Below are positions 58,419 to 64,000 of a DNA stretch of 64,000 bases, in pieces (positions within the stretch are counted from its first letter, which is position 1; every line of letters begins with the position of its first letter). Made by a program: the position numbers and the translations under genes. Where the stretch lies: assembly GCF_001941965.1 (NCBI RefSeq), contig NZ_MKZO01000067.1:186001-250000 (forward strand). Direction: 5' to 3'. The DNA is from Pseudomonas putida (lineage in GTDB: Bacteria > Pseudomonadota > Gammaproteobacteria > Pseudomonadales > Pseudomonadaceae). Under the pieces are notes generated by a model. It was not told where the DNA came from and made no database searches. It worked only from the letters and a program-made list of their open reading frames with translations.

Positions 58419-59039
58419 ATGTCAGAGATTCTTCAACTTCCCTCAGGCTACCTGTCACCCGTCGGTGACTACAGCCGCCACAACACCCAGGCCCTGGGCG
58501 GCGTCAGCCACCTGTGGGGGGACTTCTTCGCCCGCGCCCTGGCCGCGCAGCAGGAAGAAGGCGTGGTGCGCGAGCCGCTGCCGGTTGAAGAAACGGATGT
58601 CGAGACCGGCGAGCCGATCACCGGCAGCCAGACCCTGGCACAGATCCAGAGCCAGCGCCTGTGCAACGTCACCGATACCGAGATCGCCCCGCCTGAGCCG
58701 CTGTTCCTGCCGATCGCCGAGTTCGAGCTGGACCTGCTGGACAAACCCGCCCCACCCTTCAGCGCCGCCGAACTGATCGAGCAACAGCGCCAACTGGATA
58801 TCAGCAACAACTGGGTGCGCCCGGTGGTCATGAGCCAGGGCCATCCGCACCCCGAGCCCGGCCCGGCGCCGTCGCCTTACCCGCTGCACCTGCCGATCGC
58901 CGAACTGGAGCGCAAGCTGCTCGACCCGGCAGCCGAGCCGTTCGACGACGCCACCCTGGCCAAGCAGCAGCACGACCTGGACTTCGATATCCAGTGGGCC
59001 CGCCCGGTCGTCCTGAACAACGTGCGCATCGCCGCCTAA
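58419..59039 (+). CDS. Hypothetical Pseudomonas protein with a tandem 46-residue repeat
   Basis: Unrecognised soluble protein of 206 residues, without signal peptide or membrane segment. The C-terminal half contains two repeats: PLFLPIAEFELDLLDKPAPP... ending QQRQLDISNNWVRPVVMSQ (about 94-140), and PLHLPIAELERKLLDPAAEP... ending QQHDLDFDIQWARPVVLNN (about 154-200), joined by a Pro/His-rich linker (HPHPEPGPAPSP). The repeats share LPIAE, LLD, QQxxLD and W-RPVV. The stop overlaps that of the convergent extensin-like gene by 4 bases. Confidence 0.8.
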   Translation: MSEILQLPSGYLSPVGDYSRHNTQALGGVSHLWGDFFARALAAQQEEGVVREPLPVEETDVETGEPITGSQTLAQIQSQRLCNVTDTEIAPPEPLFLPIAEFELDLLDKPAPPFSAAELIEQQRQLDISNNWVRPVVMSQGHPHPEPGPAPSPYPLHLPIAELERKLLDPAAEPFDDATLAKQQHDLDFDIQWARPVVLNNVRIAA

Positions 59040-59731
59040 CGACAGACCCGCCAGCGCCCCATATCCAGGTGAAAGTGATTGTGATGGGCGGCGTTGTAGT
59101 CCGGCCCCAGCACCGTATTGAAACTCTCGCAGGCAGCATCCCGCGTTTCGCGCAAGAACCGCGCCTTCGGGCCATCCCCGCTCCAGTCCTTTTGCAGTTC
59201 GATACGCTGGCCGTCCTTCAGGCGAAAGCCAGCGATATCCAGGGCATTGGCCGTGGCGTGCTGGCTGAGACGACCCTCGGCGCGGTTGTAGACATTGCGA
59301 CAGGCATAACTGCCGAGATGATCGACCTGCGCCACCGGCTGCCCGAACACCCGCTGCGCCGCCGGTTGCAGGCCATGGCGCTCGAACAGGGCAAAAGCCA
59401 CCGCAACCGGGCAGGTGGCGAGAAAGCTGCTGCTCAGCCTCACTTCTGCGCCCTGGACGCGGACCACATTGGTCAGCGGGCAGTTGCCGCTGGTGGTATC
59501 CGCCTGCCGGCTGTAACGCAGGCCAGACGTCGCCAGGACCTCGGCACACAACTGCGGGTCGTCACGCAGACGACCGAGTTTCCACGACGTGAGGAAATTG
59601 GGTGGCTGACGCACATCCAGCGGCGCCCAGGGATTCCACTGATCCGGCAGACGCCAGCCCTGTCGCCAGCCGAACAGCGCCACGCCGGCCAGCACCGCTA
59701 TCAGCACCAGTCCACCGTAGCGCATCGTCAC
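59036..59731 (-). CDS. Extensin-like C-terminal domain protein (probable periplasmic M15-like)
   Basis: Protein of 231 residues with an N-terminal membrane segment (about 5-22, GGLVLIAVLAGVALFGW) and the extensin-like C-terminal domain: SCA-like CPVAVAFALFERHG, GSYACRNVYNRAEGRLSQHATANALDI and the end NAAHHNHFHLDMGRWRVCR. The His/Asp pattern SQHATANALD and HHNHFHLD resembles the zinc sites of M15/VanY carboxypeptidases, so a peptidoglycan role is plausible but not shown. The stop of the phosphonomutase-like gene lies 1 base upstream. Alternative start at 59725. Confidence 0.85.
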   Translation of the reverse strand: MTMRYGGLVLIAVLAGVALFGWRQGWRLPDQWNPWAPLDVRQPPNFLTSWKLGRLRDDPQLCAEVLATSGLRYSRQADTTSGNCPLTNVVRVQGAEVRLSSSFLATCPVAVAFALFERHGLQPAAQRVFGQPVAQVDHLGSYACRNVYNRAEGRLSQHATANALDIAGFRLKDGQRIELQKDWSGDGPKARFLRETRDAACESFNTVLGPDYNAAHHNHFHLDMGRWRVCR

Positions 59732-59732
59732 C

Positions 59733-60563
59733 TCAGCGGCGGAACAGGTCGTTGAGCTGGGCGAAGGTCATGGCCTTGTCGCCATGGTCGAAGCGCCCTT
59801 CCCCGCGCATCCGTGTCGCCGCCTCGAAGAAGGCGCCATAGGCGACCCGGGCCAGGGACGAGCCGACACTGATGCGCTTCACGCCCAGCGCCTTGAGGTC
59901 TTCGAAACTCAAATCCACACCTGCCAGCCCCATCAGCACATTGACCGGCTTCGGCGCCACCGCCTTCACCACCCGCTGAATGTCTTCGGCAGTCCGCAAG
60001 CCGGGCGCGTAGAGCACATCGGCTCCCGCCTCGGCGAAGGCTTGCAGGCGGGCGATGGTGTCGTCCAGGTCATTGCGCCCGTGCAGCAGGTTTTCCGCAC
60101 GGGCACAGAGCATGAAAGGGAAATCCAGGCTGCGGGCAGCCGCGACGGCAGCCTCGACCCGCTCCACCGCGCGGTGGAAGTTGTAGATCGGCTCGTCCTC
60201 GCGCCCGGTCGCATCCTCGATGGAGCCGCCCACCAGACCGATCTTCGCCGCCTGCAGGATGGTTTCGGCGCAACCGCTGGGCTCCTCGCTGTAGCCGTTC
60301 TCCAGGTCCGCCGCCACCGGCAGGGCGGTGGCATCGACGATGGACTGGGCATTGGCCAGGGTCTCGTCGCGACTCACCGCACCTTCCGCATCCGGCCGGC
60401 CGAGGGCAAAGGCCAGCCCGGCGCTGCTGGTGGCCAGGGCCTCGAAGCCAAGGCTGGCCAGCAGCTTGGCCGAGCCGGCATCCCAGGGATTGGGAATGAC
60501 GAAGGTTCCGGGGCGTTCGTGCAGCGCCTTGAAGGCTTCGGCACGCAGGGTTTGCACATCCAT
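59733..60563 (-). CDS. Isocitrate lyase/PEP mutase superfamily protein
   Basis: TIM-barrel C-C lyase or mutase of 276 residues, of the carboxyphosphonoenolpyruvate phosphonomutase-like group. It starts MDVQTLRAEAFKALHERPGT and has NPWDAGSAKLLASLGFEALA, the Mg-binding ADLENGYSE, GSIEDATG, and LCARAENLLHG in place of ICL's KKCGH segment; it is not a true isocitrate lyase, which is longer. The reaction is unknown. The start at 60563 follows GGGAG and fits the family. A DUF72 gene is upstream, 29 bases away, on the same strand. Confidence 0.87.
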   Translation of the reverse strand: MDVQTLRAEAFKALHERPGTFVIPNPWDAGSAKLLASLGFEALATSSAGLAFALGRPDAEGAVSRDETLANAQSIVDATALPVAADLENGYSEEPSGCAETILQAAKIGLVGGSIEDATGREDEPIYNFHRAVERVEAAVAAARSLDFPFMLCARAENLLHGRNDLDDTIARLQAFAEAGADVLYAPGLRTAEDIQRVVKAVAPKPVNVLMGLAGVDLSFEDLKALGVKRISVGSSLARVAYGAFFEAATRMRGEGRFDHGDKAMTFAQLNDLFRR

Positions 60564-60592
60564 GGTGGAACTCCCAGGCAGACGAGGGGAAA

Positions 60593-61462
60593 TCAAAGCA
60601 GTCCGAGTTGTTCGACCTGCGGCCCCCGGTCGGGTTCATGCAAAGGCGCCAGCCCGGGCAGGCGTTCCATCAAGCCATGATGGAAACGCTGGGCCAAAGC
60701 CGCCGCCAGGCGGTTGTCAGCGGTATGCAGGAAAACATAAGGGCTGCGTCCTTCCTCGATCCAGGCCGCGACCTTGTCCAGCCACTGCACCAGGAACGGC
60801 TCGTTGGCCTCCAGCTCAGGGTGGCCGATAAAGCGCACCTGCGGTTGCTGGCTGAACGCCGTAGGCCGTGGTGGCACCCGTGGCTTCTTCGACTGGGCAT
60901 GCAGCACGCTCGGATCGCGGGACGTGCAACTGAACAGCGCCCGCGGATCGAGGCAGATGCGCTCGATGCCGCGCTCGTTCAGCAGGCGGTTGAGCTGACG
61001 CTCCTCCTCGCCCTTGGCGAAGAAGGCGTCATTGCGCACCTCGACCGCCACCGGCACGCCAAGCTCGTCGATAAAGTGCATCAGCTCGCCCAGCCGCGCC
61101 GGGCCGAACATCGCCGGCAGTTGCAGCCAGTACGGCGAAACCCGCTTACCCAGCGGCTTGAGCAACTGCACGAAGGTCCGCGCCGCTTCGAGCTGGGCGT
61201 ACAGATCGCCGCTATGGCTGATATCGCCGGGAAACTTGGCGGTAAAGCGGAAATGCGCGGGCATGACCTGGGCCCAGCGCTCGATGGTGGCTGGCGCCGG
61301 ACGGGCATAGAAGGTGGTATTGCCCTCGACGGCATTGAACACCTGGCAGTACAGGCCGAGGAAATCGGTGCTTTTCGCGTCGGAGGGATACAGGTAGTCG
61401 CGCCAGGCGTTTTCGCTCCAGGAGGGACAACCGAGGAAATAAGGTAGGGATGCTGAGCTCAT
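60593..61462 (-). CDS. DUF72 (YecE-like) TIM-barrel protein
   Basis: Protein of 289 residues, of the DUF72 family of unknown biochemical function. Family landmarks: YFLGCPSWSENAWRDYLYP at the start, FNAVEGNTTFYARPAPATIE, FRFTAKFPGDISH, VAVEVRNDAFF, and VFLHTADNRLAAALAQRF at the end. It lies 4 bases downstream of a short hypothetical gene and 29 bases before the PEP-mutase-like gene, so these form one operon with the extensin-like gene. Confidence 0.9.
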   Translation of the reverse strand: MSSASLPYFLGCPSWSENAWRDYLYPSDAKSTDFLGLYCQVFNAVEGNTTFYARPAPATIERWAQVMPAHFRFTAKFPGDISHSGDLYAQLEAARTFVQLLKPLGKRVSPYWLQLPAMFGPARLGELMHFIDELGVPVAVEVRNDAFFAKGEEERQLNRLLNERGIERICLDPRALFSCTSRDPSVLHAQSKKPRVPPRPTAFSQQPQVRFIGHPELEANEPFLVQWLDKVAAWIEEGRSPYVFLHTADNRLAAALAQRFHHGLMERLPGLAPLHEPDRGPQVEQLGLL

Positions 61463-61466
61463 TGGC

Positions 61467-61754
61467 TCAAATGTACAGATCCAGCCCCAGCACTTCCATC
61501 TCCCAATCCACGAAACCTGCGGTGGTCAGGTAGCTGGCCAGGGCGCCAGCGGTGCGCCGGTCACGGGCGCGGGGGAAGATCATGTCCTGCGGACGGGCCG
61601 GCAGGTTGGGCGTGGCGCGCTGGGCATTGCTGCTGGCAGGCTGCGCCTCGACCTCGCCAACGATATCGTCTTCCGATTCTTCAACGCGCACCGGCCCTTT
61701 GCGCTGGGGGCGCTTGAGCGGGTAACTCGATGAGGAAAAGCCGTCGATACGCAT
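61467..61754 (-). CDS. Short conserved hypothetical protein near tsaB
   Basis: A 95-residue protein with a disordered, charged N-terminal half (MRIDGFSSSSYPLKRPQRKG; EESEDDIVGEVEAQPA) and a more ordered C-terminus (RDRRTAGALASYLTTAGFVD ending MEVLGLDLYI). A gene of this kind downstream of tsaB is also seen in other Pseudomonas. No function can be assigned. The 131-base gap from tsaB suggests its own promoter or simple read-through. Confidence 0.75.
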   Translation of the reverse strand: MRIDGFSSSSYPLKRPQRKGPVRVEESEDDIVGEVEAQPASSNAQRATPNLPARPQDMIFPRARDRRTAGALASYLTTAGFVDWEMEVLGLDLYI

Positions 61755-61885
61755 GGCAACAAAGACTCAGGGGTGATGATGGCAATTTAGCGGCACCTGA
61801 GATCCCTTGCAAATGCCCTACTGATAACTGGACCACATATACACATTTTGGTTTACGGCGAATGGCGATAACCGACCGAAGGTCA

Positions 61886-62560
61886 TCATGCCTTCTTCGG
61901 CGTCGCCACCTTGTCGCGCAGGTAGACCGGCTGGGCCTGCTCGGCCGGCACGCTTTCGCCGCGGTCCCAGGCGAATTTCGCCAGGGTCAGCAGGTCCAGC
62001 GCGTGAGGCAGCATGTTCTCGTCCTGACCTTCGACCTTTACCGCCAGGCGCTCGCTATAACCCCAGCCTGTACCGGCACCGAACCATGAGCCAGCCGCGC
62101 CGTCGGGAAGCGCAACCTGCTCGGGCGGCAGTACCGCCTCGGCGCCCTGCAATTGCATCTCCCCTGCTACTTCTTGATAGCAGCCCCAATAGACTTCGTC
62201 CATGCGCGCATCGATGGCCGATGCCACCTGGGTAGCACCGTGCTCACGCAGCGCGCGCTGGGCCAGCACCGCCAGGTTGGAGATCGGCAACACCGGGCGC
62301 TCCAGGGCAAAGGCCAGGCCCTGGACCACGCCGATGGCGATGCGCACACCGGTGAACGCGCCCGGACCGCGACCGAAGGCAATCGCCTCCACCGCCGACA
62401 GCGCCACGCCGGCCTCGGCCAGCAGGGTCTGGATCATCGGCAGCAGCTTTTGCGCGTGCAGGCGTGGAATCACCTCGTAGTGGCTCGTGATCTTGCCATC
62501 GTGCAGCAAGGCGACGGAGCAGGCTTCAGTGGCGGTATCCAGGGCCAGCAAGGTGGTCAT
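61886..62560 (-). CDS. tsaB: tRNA threonylcarbamoyladenosine biosynthesis protein TsaB
   Basis: Partner of TsaD and TsaE in adding threonylcarbamoyl to A37 of ANN-decoding tRNAs (t6A), the substrate later cyclised by TcdA (41 kb). The 224 residues have the actin-like/ASKHA fold motifs LLALDTATEACSVAL at 4-18 and GRGPGAFTGVRIAIG at about 65-79; as in other TsaB proteins, the metal-binding His pair of TsaD is not expected. The start at 62560 (MTTLLALDTATEA) is the family start. Confidence 0.95.
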   Translation of the reverse strand: MTTLLALDTATEACSVALLHDGKITSHYEVIPRLHAQKLLPMIQTLLAEAGVALSAVEAIAFGRGPGAFTGVRIAIGVVQGLAFALERPVLPISNLAVLAQRALREHGATQVASAIDARMDEVYWGCYQEVAGEMQLQGAEAVLPPEQVALPDGAAGSWFGAGTGWGYSERLAVKVEGQDENMLPHALDLLTLAKFAWDRGESVPAEQAQPVYLRDKVATPKKA

Positions 62561-62603
62561 CGGGGTGTTCCAGGCAAGAAAAAAAGAGCGGCAGTATAAA
62601 CGA

Positions 62604-62629
62604 CAACGGCCCGCAAGAGCGGGCCGTTG
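62604..62629 (-). terminator. Hairpin after adk
   Basis: A perfect 11-bp GC-rich stem CAACGGCCCGC / GCGGGCCGTTG with loop AAGA lies 18 bases past the adk stop. On the minus strand TCGTTTATACTG follows, so it is a moderate intrinsic terminator. TTTATACTG may double as the -10 region of tsaB. Confidence 0.6.
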
Positions 62630-62647
62630 GCGACACAACGAAAGGGA

Positions 62648-63295
62648 TCAGCTCAGGGCTGCCAGCACCTTGGCGGTGATGGATTCGACCGAACCGACGC
62701 CTGGAATGTGGCTGACCTTCGGCTTGCCGTTAGCCGCTTCCAGCTTCTGGTAGAAGTCCACCAGCGGCTTGGTCTGCTCGTGGTAGACCTTCAGGCGGCC
62801 GCGCACGGTTTCCTCGTTGTCGTCAGGGCGCTGGATCAGGTCCTCGCCGGTGACATCATCCTTGCCTTCAACCTTCGGCGGGTTGTAGACGATGTGGTAA
62901 ACGCGGCCGGAGTCCAGGTGAACACGGCGACCGGCGATACGCTGGACGATTTCCTCGTCTTCGACAGCGATCTCGAGCACGGCATCCAGGGCAACGCCAG
63001 CGGCGACCATGGCTTCAGCTTGAGGGATGGTGCGCGGGAAACCGTCGAAAAGGAAGCCGTTCGCGCAGTCAGGCTGGGCGATACGGTCCTTGACCAGGTT
63101 GATGATCAGGTCGTCGGAGACCAGCTTGCCAGCGTCCATCACGGCCTTGGCTTCCAGGCCCAGCGGAGTGCCGGCCTTCACCGCGGCACGCAACATGTCG
63201 CCGGTGGAGATCTGCGGAATACCGAATTTCTCGGTGATGAACTTTGCCTGAGTACCTTTACCGGCCCCGGGAGCTCCCAGCAGAATTACGCGCAT
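62648..63295 (-). CDS. adk: Adenylate kinase
   Basis: Interconverts ATP plus AMP and two ADP. The 215 residues have the P-loop GAPGAGKGTQ at 7-16, the NMP-binding STGDMLRAAVKAGTPLG, the DGFPRTIPQAE motif at about 84-94, and a long LID domain (RRVHLDSGRVYHIVYNPPKV, ending DLIQRPDDNEET) without zinc cysteines. The start at 63295 (MRVILLGAPG) leaves the P-loop in place; the upstream extension is not conserved. Confidence 0.97.
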   Translation of the reverse strand: MRVILLGAPGAGKGTQAKFITEKFGIPQISTGDMLRAAVKAGTPLGLEAKAVMDAGKLVSDDLIINLVKDRIAQPDCANGFLFDGFPRTIPQAEAMVAAGVALDAVLEIAVEDEEIVQRIAGRRVHLDSGRVYHIVYNPPKVEGKDDVTGEDLIQRPDDNEETVRGRLKVYHEQTKPLVDFYQKLEAANGKPKVSHIPGVGSVESITAKVLAALS

Positions 63296-63518
63296 CTTGT
63301 GCTCCTCATTTTTTATAAGCAAATCAATGGATTCGCGAGATTGGCGAATCGCAGGAAATCGGGCGATGACCATAAATCGGTCAAAAGGCTGCCCAAGATA
63401 CACAGCGCATGGGGACCATACAAGCGGTCGAAAGTCGGAAAAACCTGCGACAGGACGCCACGGTGTATACAGGTTGCGCCCATCGCAACCCGCTCTTTAT
63501 AGGGTCATTTCTTACAAG

Positions 63519-63546
63519 CTGCGGGATGCATTCCGACATCCCGCAG
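63519..63546 (-). terminator. Hairpin after ppc
   Basis: A 10-bp perfect stem CTGCGGGATG / CATCCCGCAG with an eight-base loop starts 16 bases past the ppc stop. No U-tract follows on the minus strand, so the terminator role is uncertain. Confidence 0.4.
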
Positions 63547-63561
63547 ACACTCATCCGAACG

Positions 63562-64000
63562 TCAGCCGGTGTTGCGCAACCCCGCCGCGATACCCGCCAC
63601 GGTCACCAGCAGGGCTTGCTCCAACGGGCTGTCCAGAGCGGCTTCGCGCTCCCGGGAGCGGGCCAGCAGCTCGGCCTGGAGCAGGTGCAGCGGGTCCAGG
63701 TAGGTGTTGCGCAGGCGGATGAACTCCAGGGTCGCCGGGCTGTGCGCCAGTAGCACCGGTTGCCCGGTCAGGCCGAGCACCACCTGGCACGCCTGCGACA
63801 ATAGGTCGCGCAATTGTTCACCCAAAGGTCGCAGTTCTGGTTGCACCAGACGTTCGTCGTAGGACGCGGCGATTTCCGCATCGGCCTTGGCCAGGACCAT
63901 CTCCAGCATATCGATGCGGGTGCGGAAGAACGGCCACTCCTCGCGCATCTGCGCCAGCAGCGGACCTTGCCCGCGGGCCAGGGCGTTGTTCAGGGCGGCT
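63562..64000 (-). CDS. ppc: Phosphoenolpyruvate carboxylase, C-terminal fragment (rest beyond window)
   Basis: Carboxylates PEP to oxaloacetate, an anaplerotic reaction. Only the last roughly 146 residues are visible: EEWPFFRTRIDMLEMVLAKAD, IRLRNTYLDPLHLLQAELL, and the invariant C-terminal LLVTVAGIAAGLRNTG, of which the terminal Arg-Asn-Thr-Gly is part of the active-site/allosteric region. The frame remains open to the window edge. Its place upstream of adk matches the P. aeruginosa order. Confidence 0.95.
   Translation of the reverse strand, partial: AALNNALARGQGPLLAQMREEWPFFRTRIDMLEMVLAKADAEIAASYDERLVQPELRPLGEQLRDLLSQACQVVLGLTGQPVLLAHSPATLEFIRLRNTYLDPLHLLQAELLARSREREAALDSPLEQALLVTVAGIAAGLRNTG

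Overview
The window is a GC-rich chromosomal segment of a Pseudomonas, most likely a member of the P. fluorescens species complex. The evidence is gene content and order matching the core Pseudomonas chromosome (compared from memory with P. aeruginosa PAO1), the codon usage, and intergenic REP/REPIN palindromes of the 'GTGGGAGCTGGCTTGCCAGCGATG' and 'GTGGGAGCGAGCTTGCTCGCGAAG' types. I see no rRNA, tRNA, CRISPR array, prophage or insertion sequence.

Positions 1-2821 hold the glutathione-dependent formaldehyde detoxification genes fghA (cut by the window edge) and adhC, with the divergent LysR regulator gfnR. Positions 2826-28839 form one very long minus-strand run, read from high to low coordinates: rpsB-tsf-pyrH-frr-uppS-cdsA-dxr-rseP-bamA-skp-lpxD-fabZ-lpxA-lpxB-rnhB-dnaE-accA-tilS-pyrG-kdsA-eno-ftsB-ispD. 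It combines translation, nucleotide synthesis, isoprenoid and undecaprenyl carrier synthesis, lipid A and Kdo synthesis, outer-membrane protein assembly, replication and cell division. Many genes overlap by 1-4 bases.

Positions 29183-41365 carry map, glnD, dapC, a small unknown membrane protein, a Na+/H+ antiporter, pncA, an ArsC/Spx-like protein, dapD and the csdA-csdE-tcdA sulfur-transfer and tRNA-modification set. Positions 41658-47130 hold ndvB, dapE, rlmA, a conserved hypothetical gene and a cold-shock gene. In PAO1 this block lies far away, so a rearrangement boundary falls at about 41.4-41.6 kb. Positions 47352-64000 return to the earlier order: plsB, a YbaY-like lipoprotein, a DUF4197 protein, the mexJK efflux operon and its repressor mexL, rsmJ, several conserved hypothetical genes, tsaB, adk and the 3' end of ppc.

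The most unusual part is 55.4-56.75 kb. There mexL is separated from the mexJK operon by about 1.4 kb of accessory DNA. This DNA carries an orphan Phd/YefM-type antitoxin, a small DUF6124-like gene and two copies of a 75-78 nt element that folds as a three-way junction. The two copies differ by compensatory and G-U changes that preserve every outer-stem pair, and the wobble pairs work only if the plus strand is the RNA. This is the best candidate here for an undescribed structured RNA, probably a cis element or small RNA linked to the DUF6124 gene.
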